From: Candidatus Rokuibacteriota bacterium
GTDB taxonomy: Bacteria > Methylomirabilota > Methylomirabilia > Rokubacteriales > CSP1-6
Assembly: GCA_016201645.1 (NCBI GenBank)
Contig: JACQCL010000191.1
Location: forward strand, 1-22,415
Direction of reading: 5' to 3'
DNA length: 22,415 bases
Part shown: positions 1 through 6,222 of the stretch, piece after piece
Position numbering within the stretch: the stretch's first letter is position 1
Layout: every line of letters starts with the position of its first letter
Notes under the pieces: generated by a model
Databases searched by the model: none
Told to the model about the DNA's origin: nothing
Seen by the model: the letters and a program-made list of their open reading frames with translations, nothing else
Position numbers and translations under genes: made by a program

Positions 1-252
1 CAAGCGCTGCCCTGGGCGGAGGAGATCGGGCTGCTCGAGCCGGTTGGCCTCGATCAGCGCGCGGACGCGGACCCCGAACCGCTTGGCGATGAGGCTGAGA
101 GAGTCCCCATCTCTGACCTCGTAGAGAGTCTCCCCGCTCTTCGTGGCGGTCGTCGGCTTGGAATGGGCGTGGGCCAGAGAGGGCACCACCACCGCCACGA
201 CCCCGAGCGCCATGAGCCACTGTCGCGTTCGCCCGGGGAGACGGCGTCTCAT
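1..252 (-). CDS. Secreted LysM-domain protein, N-terminal part (cut by window edge)
   Basis: Only the first 84 codons are inside the window; the frame is still open at base 1. The start is Arg-rich (MRRRLPGRTRQ) and is followed by a hydrophobic stretch (about residues 12-28) ending in a likely signal peptidase site near SLAHA-HS, so export is expected. Residues about 43-84 form a LysM repeat (YEVRDGDSLSLIAKRFGV, then IEANRL and LRPGQRL), the fold that binds peptidoglycan or chitin glycans. The ATG overlaps the acyP stop (ATGA at 249-252), so the two are probably translationally coupled. What follows the LysM repeat (peptidase, transglycosylase or nothing) cannot be seen, so no enzymatic role is assigned. 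Confidence 0.85.
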   Translation of the reverse strand, partial: MRRRLPGRTRQWLMALGVVAVVVPSLAHAHSKPTTATKSGETLYEVRDGDSLSLIAKRFGVRVRALIEANRLEQPDLLRPGQRL

Positions 253-554
253 GTGTCGAACTCGGCGAAGCGGATCCCGAACGAGGCGAAGCGCCCCGTG
301 GGCGGCAGCCACGTCAGCGAGAGCTTGTCCACCCGCGCCAGCGGCGGGCCCTTTTCGAGATCCCGGGCAAGCTCCTCGATGACCTCGCGACGCCCCTCCA
401 CGCGGACCCGGACCTTGCCGTCTCTGAGGTTCATCACGTACCCCGCGAGCCCGTGCTGGAGCGCCTTGCGCTGGGCGAAGTTCCGGTAGCCCACTCCCTG
501 CACATCGCCTTCCACCAGAATCTCCGCCGCGACCCTTAGCCCGGGCTGGCTCAT
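249..554 (-). CDS. acyP: Acylphosphatase
   Basis: A 101-residue cytoplasmic protein of normal family length that hydrolyses acyl-phosphates such as carbamoyl- or acetyl-phosphate. The signature VEGDVQGVGYRNF carries the phosphate-binding loop with catalytic Arg24, and GYVMNLRDG carries the second catalytic residue Asn42. Both match the positions known in the family. The frame is open further upstream, but the ATG of MSQPGLRV at 552-554 is preferred because it gives the standard length and overlaps the stop of the upstream LOG-family gene by ATGA. The downstream LysM gene is joined by the same type of overlap, so LOG-acyP-LysM reads as one tightly coupled unit. Physiological substrate is not indicated by context. 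Confidence 0.93.
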   Translation of the reverse strand: MSQPGLRVAAEILVEGDVQGVGYRNFAQRKALQHGLAGYVMNLRDGKVRVRVEGRREVIEELARDLEKGPPLARVDKLSLTWLPPTGRFASFGIRFAEFDT

Positions 555-1006
555 CGCGGGGTCGCGTAGATGCGCTTGGCCCGTTCGAGCGCGTGGGCGA
601 CCGCCTCTTCGGGGGCGGCCGCGGGGATCACGCCCTCCAGATGAGTCCACGCCCCGAGCCCCACGACCGGGATCCCCATCTTGAGCCCGAGGGCGACTTC
701 CGACAGCGTGCCGTATTCGCCGGGCAGCGCGATCATCGCGTGGGAGGAGCGCACGACGATGGCGTTCCGGGCATGCCCCAGGTCGGTCACGATCGTGATG
801 TCCACGAAGGGGTTGGCATCCTGATGGCGCGGGCCGGGCACGATGCCGACGGTGAGCCCGCCCGCGTCCCGGGCGCCGCGCGCTGCCGCCTGCATCACTC
901 CACCCAGGCCGCCGCAGATAAGCACGGCGCCTGCAGCGGCGACGGCGCGGCCGACGGCGTACGCCCGCTCGGCAATCGGGGGCGGGCAGTCGCTCGCGCC
1001 CACCAC
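551..1006 (-). CDS. LOG/SLOG-family (TIGR00725-like) nucleotide-binding protein
   Basis: A Rossmann-type protein of the SLOG superfamily (lysine decarboxylase-like/LOG). The visible motifs are GASD near the N-terminus, the nucleotide-binding stretch CGGLGGVMQAAARGA (about residues 31-45), and PGEYGTLSE (about 95-103), a variant of the PGGxGTxxE catalytic motif of LOG phosphoribohydrolases. The length, about 151 aa, fits the TIGR00725 subgroup, whose function is not established; true cytokinin-activating LOG proteins are a related but distinct group. The start is uncertain. The open frame continues upstream through the tRNA-Pro gene, so it must begin after base 1029. The only usual start codon there is GTG at 1004-1006, with no convincing ribosome binding site. 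It overlaps acyP by 4 nt. Confidence 0.8.
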   Translation of the reverse strand: MVGASDCPPPIAERAYAVGRAVAAAGAVLICGGLGGVMQAAARGARDAGGLTVGIVPGPRHQDANPFVDITIVTDLGHARNAIVVRSSHAMIALPGEYGTLSEVALGLKMGIPVVGLGAWTHLEGVIPAAAPEEAVAHALERAKRIYATPR

Positions 1007-1028
1007 GCCGAGTTGCCAGCAGGGAAAT

Positions 1029-1105
1029 TGGTCGGGGCGACTGGATTTGAACCAGCGACCTCCTGCTCCCGAAGCAGGCGCGCTACCAGGCTGCGCTACG
1101 CCCCG
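1029..1105 (-). tRNA. tRNA-Pro, anticodon CGG
   Basis: A complete 77-nt cloverleaf on the minus strand. The acceptor stem CGGGGCG pairs with CGCCCCG, followed by A73 and an encoded CCA end (1029-1031). The anticodon stem CCTGC/GCAGG encloses the loop TTCGGGA, giving anticodon CGG for the proline codon CCG. The T-arm contains GGTTCAAATCC. It sits 30 nt after the pcm stop codon and about 23 nt before the LOG-family start, so it is probably processed from a transcript shared with protein genes. It is nearly identical outside the anticodon arm to the second tRNA-Pro at 3089-3165. Confidence 0.95.
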
Positions 1106-1135
1106 GTCTTCCATGCGAAACGTGCGGAGAAGGCC

Positions 1136-1822
1136 TCAGCCCTCCCAGCCGTACTTGCCGATCAACTTGACGAATACGCATCCGGCATCCACCGTGGTGC
1201 GCATCTCTCCCTCTATGCGTTCCACCACCGTCAGGATCTGCGAGACCGTGTCCCCGACGGGGAGCACCATCCTGCCGCCCTCGGCGAGTTGTTCGAACAA
1301 CGGCTCCGGCACCGACGGCGACGCCGCCGACACCAGGATGCGATCGAACGGGGCCTCGTCGGGCCACCCGAAGGTCCCGTCGGCCGTCCGGACCCAGACG
1401 TTCGTATAGCCCAACGCCTCCAGAGTAGCGCGGGCGCGGGCCGCCAGGGAAGGAATCCGCTCCACCGAGCAGACCCGTCGAGCCAGCTCGGCCAGGACGG
1501 CGGTCTGATAGCCCGACCCCGTCCCGATCTCCAGCACTTTCTCGCGGCCGGTCAGCTGGAGCAACTGCGTCATGATCCCGACCATGTACGGCTGCGAGAT
1601 CGTCTGGCCCTCGCCGATCGGCAGCGGGTAGTCGCCGTAGGCGCGATCCCGGAGCGCCTCCTCCACGAAGAGGTGGCGGGGAACCTTCCGCATCGCGTCC
1701 AGCACGCGCGGGTCCGTGATCCCGCGCCGCACGAGCTGTTCCTCGACCATCCGCTCGCGCTCGCGCGCATAGCGCGCGGCCCCAGGGCCCATGGGATCAC
1801 GCGGGAGGGGGATTCCCAGCAT
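1136..1822 (-). CDS. pcm: Protein-L-isoaspartate O-methyltransferase
   Basis: A 228-residue SAM-dependent methyltransferase that repairs isoaspartyl residues in aged proteins. It shows the family motif GEGQTISQPYMVG (about residues 70-82) just before the SAM-binding motif I VLEIGTGSGYQTA (96-108), then an acidic loop CSVERIP and the C-terminal ILVSAASPSVPEPLFEQL. The N-terminus is slightly long; Met11 and Met25 are alternative starts, and MVEEQLVRRGI at Met25 resembles the start of many homologues. The gene begins 4 nt after surE, the classical surE-pcm pairing seen across proteobacteria and linked to stationary-phase survival. A tRNA-Pro follows directly. Confidence 0.95.
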   Translation of the reverse strand: MLGIPLPRDPMGPGAARYARERERMVEEQLVRRGITDPRVLDAMRKVPRHLFVEEALRDRAYGDYPLPIGEGQTISQPYMVGIMTQLLQLTGREKVLEIGTGSGYQTAVLAELARRVCSVERIPSLAARARATLEALGYTNVWVRTADGTFGWPDEAPFDRILVSAASPSVPEPLFEQLAEGGRMVLPVGDTVSQILTVVERIEGEMRTTVDAGCVFVKLIGKYGWEG

Positions 1823-1826
1823 CGCG

Positions 1827-2600
1827 TCACCGTTGCCGGCGGGGCCTGAGCTGGGCGTTCAGCGAGGCCTCCCACTGCCCCAGACGCTGGAGCGCGTCGT
1901 AGTGGGTGAGGTCGAGGTGCAGCGGGGTCACCGAGGCGTAGCCGTCCTGGACGGCGATGATGTCGGTCGCCTCGCGATTGTCCCAGAGCGGCGGCCCGGC
2001 GCCGATCCAGTAGTAGGTCTTCCCCCGCGGGTCCTTTTCCTCCACCACCTTCTCCTTGTACACGCGATGCCCGAGCCGCGTGAACCGGATCCCTTTGGGG
2101 CGGCCGCCGGGGACGTTGACGTTGAGGAGCGTCTTGGACGGCAGCCCCTCGACGAGCGTCCTCATGGCGACGATTTGCGCGATCCGGGCCGCCTCCTCGA
2201 AGCTCTGCTCAGGCGCCGCGAGCGATACCGCGATGGACGGCACCCCGAGGAGCGTCCCCTCCATCGCCGCGGACACCGTGCCGGAGTACGTCACGTCGTC
2301 GCCCAGATTCGAGCCGTGGTTGATCCCCGACACCACGAGCCGGGGCTCGGCGGGCAGGAGCCCGAGAATGCCGAGGTTCACGCAGTCCGAGGGGGTGCCG
2401 TTGACCGAAAAGCGCCTCTCCCCGACGCGATCAACCCTGAGCGGGCGATGGAGCGTCAGCGCGTGCCCAACCGTGCTCTGCTCCCGATCCGGGGCGACGA
2501 CATAGACGTCTCCCAGCGGGGCCAGGGCTAGGGCGAGGGCCGCGAGCCCTGGCGCGAAGACGCCGTCATCGTTGGTTACGAGCACCAGTGGCGTTGACAT
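1827..2600 (-). CDS. surE: 5'/3'-nucleotidase SurE
   Basis: A 257-aa metal-dependent nucleoside monophosphate phosphatase. The metal site is visible: TNDDGVFAPG with Asp11-Asp12, Ser42 in the EQSTVGHALT loop, and Asn94 in VSGINHGSNLG; NGTPSDCV and YSGTVSAAMEG are further family motifs. It pairs with pcm, whose start is 4 nt downstream. The start codon is odd: ATG at 2598-2600 follows directly on the T-tract of an intrinsic terminator (TCTTTTTT-ATG) with no Shine-Dalgarno sequence. The alternative GTG five codons in (LVLVTNDDG) has no better site. The gene may therefore be translated from a leaderless or read-through transcript. Confidence 0.95.
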   Translation of the reverse strand: MSTPLVLVTNDDGVFAPGLAALALALAPLGDVYVVAPDREQSTVGHALTLHRPLRVDRVGERRFSVNGTPSDCVNLGILGLLPAEPRLVVSGINHGSNLGDDVTYSGTVSAAMEGTLLGVPSIAVSLAAPEQSFEEAARIAQIVAMRTLVEGLPSKTLLNVNVPGGRPKGIRFTRLGHRVYKEKVVEEKDPRGKTYYWIGAGPPLWDNREATDIIAVQDGYASVTPLHLDLTHYDALQRLGQWEASLNAQLRPRRQR

Positions 2601-2626
2601 AAAAAAGAGCAGATCCGAGAATCTGC
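2601..2626 (-). terminator. Intrinsic terminator after hicBA, abutting surE
   Basis: On the minus strand a 6-bp stem GCAGAT / ATCTGC with a 6-nt loop (2609-2626) is followed directly by TCTTTTTT (2601-2608). This is the standard rho-independent layout. It lies 54 nt after the hicA stop and ends on the base before the surE ATG, so it should end the tRNA-Pro-hicBA transcript and limit read-through into surE. Confidence 0.8.
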
Positions 2627-2679
2627 CGGTGTCACGGGAAAGCCCTGGCCCCTCGCGCCATTTTACGCGATGGCACGGC

Positions 2680-2856
2680 TCAGATGCCGAGCTGCTTCCG
2701 TATGACCTGACAAAGGCTGTTGGCTATCTCCGTGTGACGTGGAACCGGCGCGCTGCGACCCGTCTTCGGGTTCGTGTAGAGGTCGTGACGCTTCCCATGC
2801 CGTTTGAGAACGCAACCCGCCGATTTCAATTCTCGAATGAGCTCCTCGCGCTTCAC
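2680..2856 (-). CDS. hicA: HicA-family mRNA interferase toxin
   Basis: A short gene of 58 residues with a GTG start at 2854-2856, read directly from the sequence. The product begins MKREELIRELKSAGCVLKR, continues with HGKRHDLYTNPKTGRSAPVPRH and ends QVIRKQLGI. This is the small dsRBD-like HicA fold, whose conserved His (in GKRHD) and downstream VPRH block define the family of translation-dependent mRNA interferases. Its GTG overlaps the hicB stop (GTGA, 2853-2856). The order here is antitoxin first (hicB-hicA), the reverse of the E. coli hicAB order. No frame damage is seen, so it appears intact. Confidence 0.88.
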   Translation of the reverse strand: MKREELIRELKSAGCVLKRHGKRHDLYTNPKTGRSAPVPRHTEIANSLCQVIRKQLGI

Positions 2857-3059
2857 GCGGGGAGCGCGATCGGCCTGCGCCGGGCGCGGCGGTGGCTAAC
2901 GGCCGGTCGTCCCCTCAGCATTAATCGGTAGGCGTCGCGGATATTCTCTTCCAGTTCTCCAAGGGTCTTCCCTTGGCTGAAGACGCCCGGCACCTCTCGT
3001 ACCTGGCCCACAAGCCAGTCACCGTCTTTCCAGTATTCCAGAGTAAACCTTGCTCCCAT
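2853..3059 (-). CDS. hicB: HicB-family antitoxin (short form)
   Basis: A 68-residue protein with the partial RNase H-like HicB fold: FTLEYWKDGDWLVGQVREVPG, then VFSQGKTLGELEENIRDAYRLML. Its GTGA overlap with the HicA toxin gene supports the assignment. It lacks the C-terminal ribbon-helix-helix or HTH DNA-binding domain of longer HicB proteins and ends in a basic tail (SHRRARRRPIALPA), so self-regulation by DNA binding is doubtful. The open frame extends upstream into the tRNA-Pro gene; the ATG at 3057-3059, preceded by GGGCGGAG, is the realistic start. It begins 29 nt after the tRNA 3' end and probably shares its transcript. Confidence 0.85.
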   Translation of the reverse strand: MGARFTLEYWKDGDWLVGQVREVPGVFSQGKTLGELEENIRDAYRLMLRGRPAVSHRRARRRPIALPA

Positions 3060-3088
3060 CTGCTCCGCCCTTCGATGGCTGGATTTTC

Positions 3089-3165
<77 letters not shown>

Positions 3166-3210
3166 GACCACGAGGTATTGTACGGGACCGACGGAGGGAA
3201 CTCAAGGACA

Positions 3211-3579
3211 TCAGCGGTGATGATCGCGTGAGAGGAGGGAGCGGATCGCTTCCAGGCGGCCGCGGACCCGCTTGAGGGCCTCGCCGTAGGCCGCCTCGCG
3301 CGCCCAGGCCTCCGGTGGCTCGGCTTCCCCGCGAGACTCGGCCAGGAGCCGCTTCTTGGCGCCCTCGAGCGTCAGGCGCTCGCCGTAAAGGAGGGATTTG
3401 ATCCTGAGGACCAGCTCGACGTCCCGCTTGCGATAGAGCCGCTGGCCGGCGGGGTTCTTCTTGGGACGGAGCAGTTTGAATTCGGACTCCCAGTAGCGGA
3501 GGACGTACGCCGGCACCTCGGTGAGGTCCGCCACCTCCCCGATCCGGAAGTAGAGCTTGTCGGGAATCGCCTGGACCAT
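3211..3579 (-). CDS. MerR-family HTH transcriptional regulator
   Basis: A 122-aa protein with a MerR winged-helix domain at residues about 8-75: YFRIGEVADLTEVPAYVLRYWE (helix-turn-helix) and the wing PKKNPAGQRLYRKRDVELVLRIKSLL. A short C-terminal helical tail follows (LKRVRGRLEAIRSLL), likely for dimerisation. There is no Cys cluster, so it is not a metal sensor of the MerR/CueR/ZntR type. It lies 15 nt after ihfA. A small MerR protein following ihfA is a common arrangement, but its target and effector are unknown. It ends 45 nt before tRNA-Pro(GGG). Confidence 0.88.
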   Translation of the reverse strand: MVQAIPDKLYFRIGEVADLTEVPAYVLRYWESEFKLLRPKKNPAGQRLYRKRDVELVLRIKSLLYGERLTLEGAKKRLLAESRGEAEPPEAWAREAAYGEALKRVRGRLEAIRSLLSRDHHR

Positions 3580-3594
3580 GGCGCCCGACCCCCG

Positions 3595-3876
3595 CTACTG
3601 GTTGATCCGGGACTTGAGCCCCTTGCTCGGCTTGAACGTCACCACCCTGCGGGCGCTGATCTCGATGCTGGACCCGGTCTGAGGATTGCGCCCGCGCCGG
3701 GAGGCTTTCTTCCGGACCCGGAAGTGACCGAACCCGACGATCTTCACATCCTCTGCGTTCTCGAAGCACTTGGACATGAGGTCGAAGACCGACTCCACGA
3801 CCGAGGCCGATTGCCGCTTGGACAACCCGTGGGCTGCCACCGCATTGATCAGGTCATTCTTCGTCAGGGGGATCAC
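3595..3876 (-). CDS. ihfA: Integration host factor subunit alpha / HU-family DNA-binding protein
   Basis: A nucleoid protein of 90-93 residues that bends DNA, usually as a heterodimer with IHF-beta. The core matches IHF-alpha: TKNDLINAVAAHGLSK, VKIVGFGHFRVRKKASRRGRNPQTG (the DNA-inserting beta arm with its Pro) and ISARRVVTFKPSKGLKSRI. The start is unclear. GTG at 3874-3876 overlaps the cutA stop (GTGA), the pattern used throughout the window. A 9-nt perfect anti-16S match (GGAGGTGAT, 3872-3880) instead sits 4 nt before a CTG at 3865-3867, which would give LTKNDLI as the first residues. The GTG is given here by convention. The likely partner, ihfB, is at 16596-16871. Upstream are the SPOR gene and cutA. 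Confidence 0.92.
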   Translation of the reverse strand: MIPLTKNDLINAVAAHGLSKRQSASVVESVFDLMSKCFENAEDVKIVGFGHFRVRKKASRRGRNPQTGSSIEISARRVVTFKPSKGLKSRINQ

Positions 3877-3880
3877 CTCC
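3872..3880 (-). promoter_or_regulatory. Full-length Shine-Dalgarno inside ihfA 5' end
   Basis: GGAGGTGAT is a perfect 9-nt complement of the usual 16S rRNA 3' end. It is 4 nt before CTG (3865-3867) but overlaps the conventional GTG start (3874-3876), so it supports initiation at the rare CTG codon. Confidence 0.6.
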
Positions 3881-4208
3881 CTTCCGTTCCGACCGACTCG
3901 CGCACCCAGGCCACGTAGGCCGGCGACGCGGACTCCACGGCCAGGGCCAAAATCTCGGGCACCGAATAGGAATGGAGCGCGAGGATCCGACGCTGGAGCG
4001 CCTCGTAGCGCTCGCGCCCCGTCTTCATCACCAAGAGCGCCTCCCCCTCCTCCTGAAGCCGTCCCTCCCAGAAGAAAATCGAGCGGACGCCCGGCACGAC
4101 GTTGACGCACGCCGCCAGGTGCTCCTCGACGAGGGTCTTGCCCAGCCGCGTCCCCTCTTCCACGGAGGGCACGGTGACGAGGACGACGAGCGTGTCCACC
4201 TCGCCCAT
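3873..4208 (-). CDS. cutA: Divalent-cation tolerance protein CutA
   Basis: A 111-residue CutA1 family protein, which forms a ferredoxin-like trimer similar to PII signalling proteins. Visible signatures are LVTVPSVEEGTRLGKTLVEEHLAACVNVVPGVRSIFFWEG and the C-terminal YSVPEILALAVESASPAYVAWV, including the conserved Cys in LAACVN. CutA was linked to copper tolerance in E. coli, but its biochemical role is unsettled. The ATG overlaps the stop of the SPOR gene by one base (TGATG, 4206-4210), and its own stop overlaps the ihfA start, so the three are tightly coupled. The context gives no indication of metal handling. Confidence 0.95.
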   Translation of the reverse strand: MGEVDTLVVLVTVPSVEEGTRLGKTLVEEHLAACVNVVPGVRSIFFWEGRLQEEGEALLVMKTGRERYEALQRRILALHSYSVPEILALAVESASPAYVAWVRESVGTEGR

Positions 4209-5053
4209 CAGCGCGGGGGCCCCTTGACGATGAAGCCGGGAATTCCCTTCCCCTCGAGCTCAGCCTTCGCCGCGTCCGCCTCTTTCCGGTCAGCGAAGCC
4301 CCCGATCCGCACGAGGTAGAACGTCCCCTTCTCAGGGCCGACGCGGCGGATCTTCACATCCATCCCCGCGTCGGCGAGCTCTTTGGAGAGCGCCACGGCG
4401 TCGCGGAGCGGCAGCAGCGGGCGCACCACCGAGCCGCCTTTGACGGCGTCGGCCCGGAGGCCCTTGCTCTTCACCTTGTCGTAGAGGTCCTGCTGGCGAA
4501 CACCCGCTGCGAAGATCTCGTTCCCGCCCTCTCCTCCGCCTCCCCGCTTCACCGTCGCGCGCTGGACGGAGTACTTTTCGGCCGTCAGCTTGGCGGCCAG
4601 GCCCGCGGCGTTTTTCGCATGGCTGAAGGCCCCCACCTGAACCCAGTAGTCCCCTTTGGCCGGGGCGGTGGCCGGTGCGCTGACGGCCGGCTTGGGAGCC
4701 GGTTCGGCCGGCTTCTCGGCGACCTTCGGAGCCGGGGCCGGCGTCGACGGCGCTGCGGGCGGAGGGGTCGGCTTAGGAGGCGGCTCGGCGATCTTCGGCG
4801 CGGGTGCTGGCGCCGCGGGAGGAGCGGGGCGAGCAGGCTGAACCGGCGCCGGGACCGGCTTGACGATCGACACCGCGGGCTTCGGGGCGGCCTTGAACCA
4901 ATCAAGGGCGTAAGGGAGCGCGAGCACGCCCACCACCGCCAGGATGATCACGATGAGCAGCGCCCGGAACCACGTGGCCGCGAAGATGCTCTGCGGCTCC
5001 TCCTCTTCTTCGTATTCCTCTTCGTCTTCGTAGTCGTCGCGCTCAGGGCTCAT
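4208..5053 (-). CDS. Membrane-anchored SPOR-domain protein
   Basis: 281 aa with a type II membrane topology. Residues 1-20 are extremely acidic (YEDEEEYEEEEE), residues about 31-50 are one transmembrane helix, and residues 57-133 are a Pro/Ala/Lys linker containing repeated APAPK-(I/V)AE units. Residues about 134-206 (DYWVQVGAFSHAKNAAGLAAKL) and 210-281 (FYLVRIGGFADRKEADAAKAEL) are SPOR-like repeats. SPOR domains bind denuded septal peptidoglycan, so a cell-envelope or division role is likely, as in DedD or FtsN, although sequence alone does not tell which. It is first in the SPOR-cutA-ihfA-merR-tRNA unit. The ATG has GAGGG about 10 nt upstream. Confidence 0.9.
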   Translation of the reverse strand: MSPERDDYEDEEEYEEEEEPQSIFAATWFRALLIVIILAVVGVLALPYALDWFKAAPKPAVSIVKPVPAPVQPARPAPPAAPAPAPKIAEPPPKPTPPPAAPSTPAPAPKVAEKPAEPAPKPAVSAPATAPAKGDYWVQVGAFSHAKNAAGLAAKLTAEKYSVQRATVKRGGGGEGGNEIFAAGVRQQDLYDKVKSKGLRADAVKGGSVVRPLLPLRDAVALSKELADAGMDVKIRRVGPEKGTFYLVRIGGFADRKEADAAKAELEGKGIPGFIVKGPPR

Positions 5054-5092
5054 CCAGGCGACCCTCGGAGGGTGGGGTATTACGCGGCGTTC

Positions 5093-5120
5093 ATCTTATC
5101 ACGGAGTGGCAACACCACAA
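5093..5120 (-). promoter_or_regulatory. Candidate promoter of the SPOR-cutA-ihfA unit
   Basis: On the minus strand TTGTGG (5115-5120) and TAAGAT (5093-5098) are separated by 16 nt, about 40 nt before the SPOR start codon. Matches to the sigma-70 consensus are moderate. The site sits in the only AT-richer gap (5054-5166) between two tightly packed gene blocks. Confidence 0.4.
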
Positions 5121-5152
5121 ACCGATTTTGCTTTGGGTTTTGACGAGTTAGC

Positions 5153-5167
5153 ACCCTGCCCCAGGGT
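5153..5167 (-). terminator. Hairpin at the end of the DUF3047 gene, possible terminator
   Basis: ACCCTG-GGG-CAGGGT on the minus strand forms a 6-bp stem with a 3-nt loop that touches the stop codon of the DUF3047 gene (5167-5169). No T-tract follows, so it may be a rho-dependent or RNA-stabilising 3' end rather than a true intrinsic terminator. Confidence 0.3.
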
Positions 5168-6222
5168 CAGCGGTTGAGGGGAATTCCGAGCGCGAGGCCC
5201 TTGGGCCCGGGGCCACGCCCCGTTCGAAGAGGAGCCCGATGGAAAGTTAGCTCACCTACGAACGCCTCAGCCTGACTCCGCGTGTCGTTGGAGTCAATCA
5301 TGATCGCCACCTTGCCCACCTGCGGAGGCTCCTTGCCGAATAGATTCACGTAATCCTGATACACGTTCCGCTCCTCGGGGACCCACTGACCCAGCCGCGC
5401 CGCCCCGCTCTCGAGCACCGTGAGCTTCACGTTGGAAGACTGAGGGCTCGTCAGCTGGGTGCCCACCGGCGCCTGCGTGTCCCAGATGTAGCCGAGCACG
5501 TCGCTGTTGATCCGGGGAAAGGGCCACCGGGGAAAGATCACGTAGACCTGGGCGGCCTGGTCGTCGCTCGACCGGTCGCGAATATCGCCGCCGGTCGGGA
5601 GCTTCGTGACCTTCCAGGACCACGTGAGGAGCGGAAATTCCTTGACGTCCAGCGTCACGTCCCGGTAGAGGGCGAACGAGGTCCGCTCGCTCGACAGCCT
5701 GAACGCGACCCGCCCGTCGTCCCTCACCACATCCACCTGAGCCCGCCCCGCGAACTCTTTGAGCTCCCAGTAGGGGGGCGGCCCCTGAAGCGGCAGCCTC
5801 GCAGCGATCTCATCGAGGATCCTCACGACGACCCGGTCGCCCGGTCCACCGCGCGGCGCCACCGCCACGGCCTGCTTCTGGCGTGCCTCCTTGCTGCGAG
5901 GCGTTTCCTCGGAGCGATCAGCGGCCGCGGGAGGAGGAGCAGTCCGCTGGGCACTCGGCTCAGGGACAATGGGCGTGACGAAGCCCGGCGGGCGGTCGCT
6001 CACCGCCGGGGGCGGCGTCCGAGGCTCGGGCGCGGCCATGGGGGCAGGTGGAGGCGAGGGCGCGGCGGGAGCCGGCGCGCTGCCGGGTGGCCCGGCGAAG
6101 AGGCCGCTGTAGAAGTGGCGGTGGCGGGGACTGGCGACGAGCAGCGCGACAATAGCCAGCACGATGCCGAGGCCGATGGCCACGCCGAGCGCGAACCGTC
6201 GCCGGCGTCGGCGGCGCCTCAT
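5167..6222 (-). CDS. DUF3047 family protein, membrane-anchored
   Basis: 351 aa. It starts with a run of Arg residues (MRRRRRRRR) followed by a transmembrane helix (about 10-31). A long Pro/Ala-rich linker (about 45-130) leads to a C-terminal DUF3047 domain: VVVRILDEIAARLPLQGPP, a Trp-rich strand LLTWSWKVTKLP, GGDIRDRSSDDQAAQVYVIFP and VAIMIDSNDTRSQAEAFVG. The domain is probably periplasmic and jelly-roll-like; no catalytic function is known for the family. The true ATG at 6220-6222 overlaps the der stop (ATGA); the frame is open far upstream, but that is a shadow of der. It is the last gene of the ihfB-to-der block. Confidence 0.85.
   Translation of the reverse strand: MRRRRRRRRFALGVAIGLGIVLAIVALLVASPRHRHFYSGLFAGPPGSAPAPAAPSPPPAPMAAPEPRTPPPAVSDRPPGFVTPIVPEPSAQRTAPPPAAADRSEETPRSKEARQKQAVAVAPRGGPGDRVVVRILDEIAARLPLQGPPPYWELKEFAGRAQVDVVRDDGRVAFRLSSERTSFALYRDVTLDVKEFPLLTWSWKVTKLPTGGDIRDRSSDDQAAQVYVIFPRWPFPRINSDVLGYIWDTQAPVGTQLTSPQSSNVKLTVLESGAARLGQWVPEERNVYQDYVNLFGKEPPQVGKVAIMIDSNDTRSQAEAFVGELTFHRAPLRTGRGPGPKGLALGIPLNR

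Noticed and set aside
593..1849. Long plus-strand open frames opposite acyP-pcm, and similar long frames opposite der, hflX, miaA, mutS and cstA.
   Set aside because: They run antisense to well-identified genes, have Arg/Pro/Gly/His-rich translations typical of GC-rich shadow frames, and match no domain.
2649..2670. Small stem GCCAT / ATGGC just after hicA.
   Set aside because: Only five pairs with an eight-base loop and no T-tract; the terminator at 2601-2626 explains transcript ending.
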